This document shows, in pieces, positions 1 to 5,471 of a stretch of DNA of 5,473 bases. Positions within the stretch are counted from its first letter, which is position 1, and each line of letters opens with the position of its first letter. Source of the stretch: a candidate division CSSED10-310 bacterium (lineage in GTDB: Bacteria > CSSED10-310 > JAFGDC01); assembly GCA_016932295.1 (NCBI GenBank), contig JAFGDC010000617.1, positions 1-5,473 on the forward strand, written 5' to 3'. The notes below the pieces were generated by a model, which saw only the letters and a list, made by a program, of their open reading frames with translations, did no database searches and was not told the DNA's origin. The position numbers and the translations under genes are program-made.

Positions 1-94
1 AACATGGCGGCGGCAGCCGCACCTGACCAAACTGGCGCTCAGCGTCATAGGTTTGTGGCTGGCACTCATCACCTTCGTCGTCGGCGGCTGGTGA
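1..94 (+). CDS. C-terminal end of a membrane-anchored protein (partial)
   Basis: The frame starting at base 2 is open from the left edge to a TGA at 92-94 and gives 30 residues. After a short basic stretch (Arg-Arg-Gln-Pro-His-Leu-Thr-Lys) come about 20 almost uninterrupted hydrophobic residues ending in Val-Val-Gly-Gly-Trp. This looks like a transmembrane helix at the extreme C-terminus, as in a tail-anchored protein or the last helix of a polytopic membrane protein; the positive residues before it suggest that side faces the cytoplasm. There is no start codon in this frame here, so the gene begins outside the window. It stops 29 nt before the nuclease gene on the same strand, consistent with one operon. 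The family cannot be named from 30 residues, and the call rests on hydrophobicity and spacing only. Confidence 0.45.
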   Translation, partial: TWRRQPHLTKLALSVIGLWLALITFVVGGW

Positions 95-110
95 GGTGAA
101 CCGGCGGCAG

Positions 111-115
111 GGAGG
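111..115 (+). promoter_or_regulatory. Ribosome binding site of the SbcD-like gene
   Basis: GGAGG stands 8 nt before the ATG at 124. It decides the start, which also places the DTHLG metal-binding motif at residues 8-12, the usual distance from the N-terminus in this family. Confidence 0.8.
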
Positions 116-123
116 ATGAGGAC

Positions 124-1143
124 ATGCGTTTCATCCATACGGCGGATACGCATCTCGGTTTCGAATGCCTGAAGGTGGCATGGCCCGACGAAGCCGGCCG
201 TATCCGGCGCGCCCGCGCCATCACGAACAACTTCCACAAGGTCATCGAACATGCCCGTCGCGTCGAAGCCGACCTGTTCCTGCACGCCGGTGACCTCTTC
301 AACAAGTATTACCTCGATCCGCGTCAGGCCGTGGTGGAGGTCCAACCGCTCATCGCCCTGGGCGCCCTCGGCGTGCAGGTGGTGGTGGTGCCGGGCAACC
401 ATGAACGATCCGCATTCCCCTTCGACCTGTTTCACGGCGCTCCCAATGTGCACGTCCTGAACGAACCCACGACGTTCCTCCTGAACCTGACCGGCCGGCG
501 CATCGCGGTGGCCGGATTCCCCTTTCTCCGCAACGATTCACGGCGGACATTCCTGGCTGCGCTGGCACGCACGGAATACAGCGGCCTGCGCGCCGACCTT
601 AATATCCTGCTGGTGCACCAGGCCTTTGATTCGGCCGTGGTTGGTCCGAACGACTTCATGTTCAGTCCGCGCCGCCCGGATACCATGTCCCGGGCACTGC
701 TGCCCCGCGACCTGCACTATGTGGCGGCGGGTCATATCCACCGTCACCAGGAACTGGACCATCCCCTGCAGCCGGGCCTGCGAATCGTCTATCCCGGATC
801 GGTGCAGCGCATCAGTTTCGCGGAAGCGGAAGAAACCAAGGGATTCGTGGAAGGGGAGGTACTGGGTGACGGCATTGTCACCACCTTCCGGGAACTGCCG
901 TCGCATTCCATGGAGCGGGTGACGATCCAGGCCGCGGGCCGCCCGGCGCGGGAAGTGGAGCAGGAGATCAGGGACCAGTTCTGGCGCGGCGACGAAGACC
1001 TGGTACTGCGCTTCACCTTGACCGGGGGGAAACGACTGCGGGACTATCCGCGGCTGGATTACGAAGCGCTCCGGCGCGATCTTCCGCCGGTGCTGGAATG
1101 CCAGTTCATGATCGACTGCGGCGGCAAGCGGGAGATGCGCTGA
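124..1143 (+). CDS. SbcD/Mre11-like metallophosphoesterase (DNA repair nuclease subunit)
   Basis: This 339-residue protein belongs to the calcineurin-like metallophosphoesterases of the SbcD/Mre11 type, which use two metal ions (usually manganese) to cut DNA ends and hairpins, normally with an SbcC/Rad50 ATPase. The phosphoesterase motifs are complete: DTHLG (Asp8, His10), GDLF (Asp57), GNHE (Asn92, His93), His165 in LLVHQ, and GHIH (His204, His206), followed by the YPGS segment typical of SbcD. From about residue 270 a short C-terminal domain follows, smaller than in classical SbcD proteins of about 400 residues, so the ATPase-binding tail may be reduced. GGAGG at 111-115, 8 nt before the ATG, supports the start. 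No SbcC gene lies in the window; the downstream neighbour is convergent. The partner may be upstream or elsewhere, or the enzyme may act alone. The family is secure; the exact substrate is not. Confidence 0.92.
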   Translation: MRFIHTADTHLGFECLKVAWPDEAGRIRRARAITNNFHKVIEHARRVEADLFLHAGDLFNKYYLDPRQAVVEVQPLIALGALGVQVVVVPGNHERSAFPFDLFHGAPNVHVLNEPTTFLLNLTGRRIAVAGFPFLRNDSRRTFLAALARTEYSGLRADLNILLVHQAFDSAVVGPNDFMFSPRRPDTMSRALLPRDLHYVAAGHIHRHQELDHPLQPGLRIVYPGSVQRISFAEAEETKGFVEGEVLGDGIVTTFRELPSHSMERVTIQAAGRPAREVEQEIRDQFWRGDEDLVLRFTLTGGKRLRDYPRLDYEALRRDLPPVLECQFMIDCGGKREMR

Positions 1144-1146
1144 GCC

Positions 1147-1161
1147 ACCGGCGGGGCCGGT
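1147..1161. terminator. Possible hairpin between convergent genes
   Basis: ACCGGC, a GGG loop and GCCGGT form a perfect 6-bp GC-rich stem starting 3 nt after the nuclease stop codon. It lies between two convergent genes and would fold on either strand. No T-run follows in either direction, so it is not a canonical intrinsic terminator; it could be a weak terminator or a protector of the mRNA 3' end. Confidence 0.3.
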
Positions 1162-1236
1162 TCGGAACGTATCGAGGTGAGGCGGTGAATTGTTCGTGAA
1201 CGGTCGGAAACGATGGTGTGATGACGCGAACCGCGC

Positions 1237-2058
1237 TTACCGTTTGCCCTTTTTCTTGGTCTTCTTCTTGGCGCCGGCGGGGTGAGTGGCCTGAGCCGGA
1301 GCGGGCGACGGCTTTGGCACGGGCTTCTCGGCTGTTGTATCCGCCGGCTTCACCACGGTCGGTGCAACGGGTTTCGTTGCAGGTTTCTCAGCCGGTTTGG
1401 GTTCTGGTTTGGGTTCTGGTTTGGGTTCTGGTTTGGGTTCTGGCTTTGGTTCGGGCTTTGGTTCGGGTTTGGGTTCGGGTTTGGGTTCGGGTTTGGCCGG
1501 CGGTGGTGCCGGTTTCGGTACGGGCTGCGGTGGTTCGCCCGTCGGCTTCACGGCCGGTATCTCGTAAGCGTCGGGTTTCACCGCCTGGGCCGGTGTCGAC
1601 GCCGGCCTGACCGGTTCTTTCACCCCGGGTGGCGCGGGTATCTTCTCCGGTTCCACCTTCATGGCCGGCGACTGGTCGGTCTTCTCGAGATCGGCCGGTT
1701 GCGGCTGGTTCGGTTCCGACGACGCCGGAGGAGTCGGGGGTTTCCTGGTTTCCAGCAGCCTGGCTTCCGGATAATCATCCTCGAGTATGATGGCGCGGAG
1801 TTCCTTCTCTCTCAGATCGATCTGTTCGGAGAGATCCTCTATGTCACGGAACAGTTTTTCCAGTTCCGGCACCTGCAGCTTGTTGAAGCGGATCAACCGG
1901 TAGCAGCGCATGCCCATGTCGCGCATTTTTTTATCCCTGGATTTATTCAGGGAAGAGATGTTCATCCGGGTACGGATGATGCGCGCGTGCTTGAAGACTT
2001 CAGCGCTGAACCGACGCAGGTACTGCCCGCCCTTTGTGTGCTTGTCCTCGTTCGCCAT
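1237..2058 (-). CDS. Hypothetical protein: basic coiled-coil N-terminus, PEPK repeats, Lys-rich tail
   Basis: This 273-residue protein is not recognised by name. Residues 1-60 are basic and probably helical. Residues 63-93 form an acidic/basic heptad-like helix ([20 protein letters not shown]) likely to be a coiled coil. The pattern resembles the helical front part of small cytoplasmic coiled-coil proteins that usually end in a zinc ribbon, but none is present here. Residues 105-189 are a proline-rich linker, 190-221 are eight exact PEPK units, and the tail is Lys/Pro/Ala-rich, ending in Lys clusters. No signal peptide or membrane segment is visible, so a cytoplasmic, possibly nucleic-acid- or polyanion-binding role is an inference. 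An upstream in-frame ATG at 2100 lies about 3 nt from the -10 box and lacks a ribosome site. The ATG at 2058 has GGGAG 7 nt before it and is preferred. The gene is convergent to the nuclease and divergent from the DUF4912 operon. Confidence 0.8.
   Translation of the reverse strand: MANEDKHTKGGQYLRRFSAEVFKHARIIRTRMNISSLNKSRDKKMRDMGMRCYRLIRFNKLQVPELEKLFRDIEDLSEQIDLREKELRAIILEDDYPEARLLETRKPPTPPASSEPNQPQPADLEKTDQSPAMKVEPEKIPAPPGVKEPVRPASTPAQAVKPDAYEIPAVKPTGEPPQPVPKPAPPPAKPEPKPEPKPEPKPEPKPEPKPEPKPEPKPEPKPAEKPATKPVAPTVVKPADTTAEKPVPKPSPAPAQATHPAGAKKKTKKKGKR
1396..1491 (-). repeat. 12-bp minisatellite, 8 units, encoding (PEPK)8
   Basis: Eight head-to-tail 12-bp units lie in the reading frame of the minus-strand gene, each encoding Pro-Glu-Pro-Lys. 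Silent third-position differences define blocks in coding order: first units with CCC before GAA, then two units with CCA-AAG, then a block of nearly identical units with CCA before GAA. This pattern suggests expansion by slippage or unequal exchange of neighbouring units. The unit length is a multiple of three, so copy-number change would lengthen or shorten the spacer without a frameshift. It also keeps the opposite strand open, producing a false long frame there. Confidence 0.95.
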
Positions 2059-2063
2059 GGGTC

Positions 2064-2070
2064 GACTCCC
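2064..2070 (-). promoter_or_regulatory. Ribosome binding site deciding the start of the PEPK-repeat gene
   Basis: Read on the minus strand, GGGAG lies 7 nt before the ATG at 2058. The alternative in-frame ATG 14 codons upstream has no comparable site, so this motif supports a 273-residue product. Confidence 0.65.
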
Positions 2071-2102
2071 GGAAAGTGTTATTCTTATAATGAGCAACAA
2101 CT

Positions 2103-2131
2103 ACCATAACAGCAGCATTGCGGAGTGTCAA
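2103..2131 (-). promoter_or_regulatory. Sigma-70 promoter of the PEPK-repeat gene
   Basis: On the minus strand TTGACA (2131-2126) is a perfect -35 box. It is followed by exactly 17 nt and TATGGT (2108-2103), a 4/6 match to the -10 box. Transcription should start near 2096, leaving a leader of about 38 nt before the ATG at 2058. This placement excludes the upstream ATG at 2100 as the normal start. Confidence 0.7.
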
Positions 2132-2303
2132 CGCGAAGGTGGTCTCCCCGGTCTCCGAACCAACCACCGTGACTGGGATACAATGGCCCGGACATCGGCG
2201 GAGAGGGCTGGAACAAGAGGATCGCGGCGGAGGAAAACGGCCCATCCCGCGCTGACCGGAGGAGTGGTCATGGTGGCGATTGGTGGCTCTGGACCGGAAG
2301 GTA
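2132..2303. other. Divergent intergenic region between two promoters
   Basis: This stretch lies between the two divergent promoters and contains no convincing gene. A frame from an ATG at 2182 runs into the DUF4912 gene but has no ribosome site and reads as low-complexity Arg/Gly-rich sequence. Two features could be regulator sites: a GGTGGT / ACCACC inverted pair near 2138-2170, and a direct repeat TGGTGGC at 2271-2277 and 2281-2287. The direct-repeat copies are one helical turn apart, just upstream of the rightward -35 box. Operator function is only an inference. Confidence 0.4.
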
Positions 2304-2332
2304 TTGCACGCACGCCGCGCCTGACTTATAAT
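2304..2332 (+). promoter_or_regulatory. Sigma-70 promoter of the DUF4912-GH57 operon
   Basis: A perfect -10 box TATAAT (2327-2332) is preceded by exactly 17 nt and TTGCAC (2304-2309), which keeps only the TTG of the -35 consensus. Transcription should start near 2339, giving a leader of about 55 nt. The weak -35 with a perfect -10 leaves room for an activator; the TGGTGGC direct repeat lies about 20-30 bp upstream of the -35. Confidence 0.65.
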
Positions 2333-2345
2333 CAGCCGCTCAAAA

Positions 2346-2381
2346 TACCCGATTCCGGGCGTCGAGCCCGGGGATCCGGTA
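2346..2381 (+). promoter_or_regulatory. Leader hairpin abutting the DUF4912 ribosome site
   Basis: The leader can fold into a long stem. CCGGGC (2355-2360) pairs with GCCCGG (2366-2371) around a GTCGA loop. The helix continues outward with GATT (2351-2354) against GATC (2373-2376), skipping G2372 as a bulge. It then continues, after one C-C mismatch, with TACC (2346-2349) against GGTA (2378-2381). The last base is the first A of the AAGGAGG ribosome site. There is no T-run, so it is not a terminator. It could stabilise the mRNA 5' end or tune translation; alternatively the CCGGGC/GCCCGG inverted repeat may be a DNA operator. Confidence 0.5.
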
Positions 2382-2387
2382 AGGAGG
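2381..2387 (+). promoter_or_regulatory. Strong ribosome binding site of the DUF4912 gene
   Basis: AAGGAGG, close to the full anti-16S complement, lies 6 nt before the ATG at 2394 and fixes that start. It directly follows the predicted leader hairpin, which leaves it mostly unpaired. Confidence 0.85.
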
Positions 2388-2393
2388 AATTCG

Positions 2394-3365
2394 ATGGATC
2401 GCAAGGGGTTGATGAAAAAGACCAAAAGCGAACTGAACCAGATGGCGCGGCGGTTGTCCTTGAAAGGTTTTTCGAGGATGAAAAAGGCTGAGCTGGTAGC
2501 GCTTATAATGAAACACGGGAAGGAGCGCGACCGGGGCCGGAAGGCTGCCGGGGACGGGACGGAGGGCACGCAGCCGGCGGCCGGACCGGTTGAGAAGAAA
2601 TATCGGGAACACAAGACGGAACGGAAAATCGAGCGGGTGATGGCGGTGGCTCCGGCGGCGGCGATCGAAACCGGGTTCAGCGGCGGCGCGGGGCACATGG
2701 AGGCGCTGCGCCGAACACCGGTGCGCCCGCCGCAGGTGGCGGTCTCCCAGGAAAAGCCGGCGGATCTGCCGGGTGATGATGACCTGCCCGGCGGGTACAG
2801 TCGGGATTGCTTGTTTCTGATCGCCCGGGATCATGAATGGTTGTACGCGTACTGGGAACTGTCGGCGGAACGCCGGCGCGACCTGGATGCCAGGCATGAG
2901 GGAAGCCTCCTGACCTTGAAGCTCTTCCGGCTGGAACGGTCGGAACGGCTGGAGGAACAGCGGATACCGTTACAATGGGAGACCCGCGACTGGTTCTTCC
3001 ACGTGATCGGCGACGGCCGGATCTACTGCGCCGAACTGGGCAGCGAGGAGCATGGCTACCAGCCATTGCTGGTCTCCCGGCCGGCAATTACGCCGCGCGC
3101 CACCGCCGGCACGGCGCAGTCGGTACAATTCGTCACGATCCCGGTTAAGGTGCCCCTGAAGGACATCATCGCCACACTGCGGCCGTTCCTCGATGATCCG
3201 CACATGCTGGCGCAAAAGCTGCGGGAACTGCAGCACCTTGGAATTCACGCACCGATCGAGGCGGCGAACCTGGGTGAGATAGACAGGCATATACGTAAGC
3301 GGCTCGGTGGATTCCTGATGGGTGTCCGGGACTTCGGATCGTCCCACGACCTGCCGAGTTCATGA
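2394..3365 (+). CDS. DUF4912 protein with N-terminal Rho_N/SAP-like domain
   Basis: This 323-residue protein has a small N-terminal helical domain at about residues 7-41 (Lys-rich; LNQMARRLSLKGFSRMKKAELVALI), resembling the Rho_N/SAP-like fold that binds nucleic acids. A charged, probably disordered linker of about 85 residues follows. The DUF4912 domain runs from about 131 to 236, recognised by LPGGYSRDCLFLIARD, the WLYAYWEL signature (Trp149, Trp154), and DWFFHV with YCAELG near its end. The remaining 85 residues are unassigned, with helices around 255-305. The family has no proven activity that I know of. It is often found beside GH57 enzymes, as here, so a role in organising or regulating alpha-glucan metabolism is inferred from context. 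The protein is cytoplasmic, with no signal peptide. It is the first gene of an operon with its own promoter, and its stop overlaps a short ATG frame leading to the next gene. Confidence 0.88.
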   Translation: MDRKGLMKKTKSELNQMARRLSLKGFSRMKKAELVALIMKHGKERDRGRKAAGDGTEGTQPAAGPVEKKYREHKTERKIERVMAVAPAAAIETGFSGGAGHMEALRRTPVRPPQVAVSQEKPADLPGDDDLPGGYSRDCLFLIARDHEWLYAYWELSAERRRDLDARHEGSLLTLKLFRLERSERLEEQRIPLQWETRDWFFHVIGDGRIYCAELGSEEHGYQPLLVSRPAITPRATAGTAQSVQFVTIPVKVPLKDIIATLRPFLDDPHMLAQKLRELQHLGIHAPIEAANLGEIDRHIRKRLGGFLMGVRDFGSSHDLPSS

Positions 3366-3424
3366 TGCGCCGCGACCGGCGGCCATCGCACCCATGCAGT
3401 TACCGGACGAGGACGATCGCATGA
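3362..3424 (+). CDS. Bridging 20-codon mini-ORF, possible translational coupler
   Basis: A 20-codon frame starts at an ATG whose last three bases belong to the ATGA that contains the DUF4912 stop (3363-3365). It ends with a TGA (3422-3424) that shares an ATGA with the preferred GH57 start (3421). It therefore fills the intergenic gap exactly, with termination-reinitiation overlaps on both sides. The peptide would be Arg-rich (6 of 20) with one Cys and resembles nothing I recognise. No ribosome site precedes it, so translation would depend on ribosomes finishing DUF4912. It may pass ribosomes on to the GH57 gene, or it may be chance, since GC-rich gaps of 60 nt are often open in some frame. 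Confidence 0.3.
   Translation: MMRRDRRPSHPCSYRTRTIA
3409..3412 (+). promoter_or_regulatory. Ribosome binding site of the GH57 gene
   Basis: GAGG lies 8 nt before the ATG at 3421 and inside the bridging mini-ORF. It is weaker than the site of the first gene in the operon. It favours 3421 over the in-frame ATG at 3394, which has no comparable purine-rich motif. Confidence 0.55.
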
Positions 3425-5004
3425 AAGGACAACTTTCTTTCATTCTGCATGCCCATCTGCCCTTCGTGCGCCACCCGGAATACCAGGATTTTCTGGAGGA
3501 ACGCTGGCTGTACGAAGCCTTGACCGAAACGTACATTCCGTTAATCCACGTATTCGAGGGATTGGAACGGGACCATGTTCCCTTCAGGATCACCATGACC
3601 CTGACCCCAAGCCTCCTCTGCATGCTGCAGGACGGCTTGCTGCAGGAGCGATACAGCCGTCATGTCAGGAAGCTGATCGAGCTGACGGAAAGGGAACTGG
3701 AGCGAACCGCGGGGGATCCGGCGCTGCACCGGCTGGCGGGCATGTACAACCAGCGCTTCGAGCTGTGCCGCCACACCTTCGAGGAGCGCTACGGCCGCGA
3801 TCTGACTACCGCGTTCAAGGGATTTCAAGACCGCGGCGGCTTGGAAATTATTACCTGCGCCGCCACTCATGCCTTTCTGCCCATGCTGAGCGGTTATCCC
3901 AATTCGGTACGGGCGCAGTTACGCGCCGCCGCGGACCACTACCGCCGGAGCTTCGGACGCAATCCATCCGGCATCTGGCTGCCGGAATGCGCCTACTACA
4001 AGGGATTGGAAGCGCTGGTGGCGGAGCAGGAAATCCGCTACTTCATCCTGGAAAACAACGGGATACTGATGGCGGAGCCACCACCCGTCTACGGACTCTA
4101 TGCACCCGTCTTCACCCCCGCCGGCGTCGCCGCCTTCGGCCGCGACGTGGAATCCTCCAAGCAGGTATGGAGTTCCAAGGAGGGTTACCCCGGCGATGTC
4201 CGCTACAGGGACTTCTACCGGGATGTGGGTTTCGATCTCGATTTCGACTACATCAAGCCGTACATCAATCCGGACGGGATCCGCATCCATACCGGTGTGA
4301 AGTACTATGCCATCACGTCCGCCGACCTGGGCGACAAACGACCGTACGATCCACACGCAGCCTACGAAGCGGCGGTCATGCACGCCGGAAATTTCCAGTT
4401 CAACCGCGAACGGCAGGTGGAGTACCTGCTGACGGTCATGGACCGCGAGCCGATCATCGTCTGTCCGTACGATGCCGAATTGTTCGGACACTGGTGGTTC
4501 GAAGGACCCCTCTGGCTGGACCTGGTCATCCGCAAGCTTTCCTGTGATGCGCAACGGCTGCGACTGAGCACCCCGCTGGACTACCTGGAACGGCAACCCA
4601 CCAACCAGATGGCCTGGCCCAACCCATCTTCCTGGGGCGCCAAAAGTTCGTACGAGGTCTGGCTGAACCATGGCAACGCCTGGATCTACCCTCACGTACA
4701 CGCGGCATCGGAGCGCATGGCCATGCTCGCGGACCGCTTCCGTGAACCAGGCGACATGCAGCGACGGGCGCTCAACCAGGCGGCCAGGGAAGTGCTGCTC
4801 CTGCAGTCCAGCGACTGGCCGTTCATCATGACCACCGGCACGGCCGTGGACTACGCGGTGAAACGAATCAAGGTTCACACGGCGCGATTCACCCGGTTGC
4901 GCGACATGCTTCTGAACGACACCATCGACGATGCGTACCTGCGCGCCGTTGAAGAACGAGACACCATTTTCCCGGAACTGGATTTCCGAGTCTTCGCCAC
5001 ATAA
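3421..5004 (+). CDS. GH57 1,4-alpha-glucan branching enzyme
   Basis: This 527-residue protein is a GH57 branching enzyme, which cuts an alpha-1,4-glucan chain and rejoins it by an alpha-1,6 bond (EC 2.4.1.18) in glycogen synthesis. The GH57 regions appear in order: HAHLP (10-14), THAFLP (149-154), WLPECAY (186-192) with Glu189 as expected nucleophile, and PYDAELFGHWWFEG (349-362) with Asp351 as expected acid/base. A C-terminal SSWG...VWLN segment near 403-416 is followed by the helical domain. Length and catalytic positions agree with characterised Thermus and Thermococcus enzymes (near Glu184 and Asp353). The ESSKQVW and GYPGD loop (244-258) is also typical. The start at 3421 has GAGG 8 nt upstream and puts HAHLP near the N-terminus; in-frame ATGs at 3394 and 3322 would add an unlike extension. 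It is operonic with DUF4912. Some GH57 relatives mainly hydrolyse, so activity is inferred. Confidence 0.92.
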   Translation: MKGQLSFILHAHLPFVRHPEYQDFLEERWLYEALTETYIPLIHVFEGLERDHVPFRITMTLTPSLLCMLQDGLLQERYSRHVRKLIELTERELERTAGDPALHRLAGMYNQRFELCRHTFEERYGRDLTTAFKGFQDRGGLEIITCAATHAFLPMLSGYPNSVRAQLRAAADHYRRSFGRNPSGIWLPECAYYKGLEALVAEQEIRYFILENNGILMAEPPPVYGLYAPVFTPAGVAAFGRDVESSKQVWSSKEGYPGDVRYRDFYRDVGFDLDFDYIKPYINPDGIRIHTGVKYYAITSADLGDKRPYDPHAAYEAAVMHAGNFQFNRERQVEYLLTVMDREPIIVCPYDAELFGHWWFEGPLWLDLVIRKLSCDAQRLRLSTPLDYLERQPTNQMAWPNPSSWGAKSSYEVWLNHGNAWIYPHVHAASERMAMLADRFREPGDMQRRALNQAAREVLLLQSSDWPFIMTTGTAVDYAVKRIKVHTARFTRLRDMLLNDTIDDAYLRAVEERDTIFPELDFRVFAT

Positions 5005-5353
5005 ACCACCGCGGCAGGACGCCATCCATTCCCTCGGTGACCATGCTCAGATACCGGGCGATGCACTACCGCCAACCGGTGGTCTCTTCCGGCAGGTTGC
5101 CACAGGTTCGCGAGGACCGCTCACCGAGAAGCGGCACACCCGGATCGTCAGGGAAGGCATCGAAGCCACTGGTATGGCGAGGGCGGAGGAGGACCAATCA
5201 GGCCATGCCCGTGGCGCGTTTGGTCTGTCCAGAGGGTTGCCCCGGCACAACACAATTGTCAGTTCACTCCCGTATGCAGTCACCACCTCCCGTCTGCTCA
5301 CCGCGTTGGTCATGTTCAAATAACGCCAGCAGTGCATCCTTTGTCTACGTGAC
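5005..5353. other. Non-coding stretch after the GH57 gene
   Basis: No convincing gene is visible. The open frames on both strands (for example minus 5463-5047 and plus 5037-5369) have no ribosome sites, no recognisable motifs and irregular amino-acid composition. I see no tRNA cloverleaf and no strong promoter. In related operons I would expect further glycogen genes such as a uridylyltransferase or glycogen synthase, but no remnant of either is recognisable here. Confidence 0.5.
5068..5088 (+). terminator. Weak candidate terminator after the GH57 gene
   Basis: ACCGCC (5068-5073), an AACC loop and GGTGGT (5078-5083) form a 6-bp stem with one G-U pair, followed by the mildly T-rich CTCTT. It lies 64 nt after the GH57 stop. 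The T-tract is poor, so termination here is uncertain and could be Rho-dependent instead. Confidence 0.22.
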
Positions 5354-5471
5354 TGCCGTGGAAGATTGAACTCCAACGCTTCACATCGAAGATTACAAGA
5401 TTCCGGGTACGACCCCATTGGAAAGAGCGCCTCGCCTGGTTGCCGTGGAAGATTGAAAGCCAACGCACCAC
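5354..5471. repeat. Imperfect 31-bp direct repeat, two copies 87 bp apart
   Basis: Copy 1 (5354-5384) and copy 2 (5441-5471) share an identical 17-base core, TGCCGTGGAAGATTGAA. After two differing bases come CCAACGC, two more differences and CAC, giving 27 of 31 matches. The core ends in ATTGAA, a sequence common near the 3' end of CRISPR repeats. However, the 56-bp gap is longer than usual, and sequence before the core is not conserved. GAAGATT also occurs between the copies at 5388. This could be the degenerate edge of a CRISPR array continuing to the right, or another intergenic repeat family. Only two copies are visible. Confidence 0.5.

Noticed and set aside
1225..1235. CGCG-AAC-CGCG mini-hairpin beside the stop of the PEPK gene
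   Set aside because: A stem of only four pairs with no T-run is too weak to call a terminator.
2058..2100. Upstream ATG at 2100 extending the PEPK protein by 14 residues
   Set aside because: It lies about 3 nt from the -10 box, at or before the expected transcription start, and lacks a ribosome site. The ATG at 2058 has one.
1282..2109. Long plus-strand open frame rich in Gly-Phe-Trp repeats
   Set aside because: It is the antisense shadow of the PEPK gene. The 12-bp repeat keeps it open, it has no ribosome site, and its composition is not protein-like.
2084..2511. Three copies of CTTATAAT at 2084, 2325 and 2502
   Set aside because: Only the middle one has a -35 at correct distance. The third is within codons for Leu-Ile-Met of DUF4912, and the first has no -35, so they are not treated as a repeat family.
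3322..3420. N-terminal extension of the GH57 enzyme from 3322 or 3394
   Set aside because: Branching enzymes of this family start shortly before the HAHLP motif. The extension overlaps DUF4912, is low in complexity, and has no good ribosome site.
3919..5025. 368-codon minus-strand open frame
   Set aside because: It lies entirely opposite the well-supported GH57 gene, has no motifs or ribosome site, and such antisense frames are common in GC-rich genes.
5116..5133. CCGCT / AGCGG inverted repeat in the 3' non-coding region
   Set aside because: Five base pairs with a long loop is expected by chance in GC-rich sequence, and no functional context is visible.
5047..5463. 138-codon minus-strand open frame containing FNLPRQ twice
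   Set aside because: The repeated peptide is simply the translation of the 31-bp DNA repeat. The rest of the frame is unlike any protein and has no visible start signals.
5354..5471. Confident CRISPR array call
   Set aside because: There are only two imperfect copies, a long 56-bp gap, no conserved 5' half and no cas gene in the window; it is reported only as a direct repeat.
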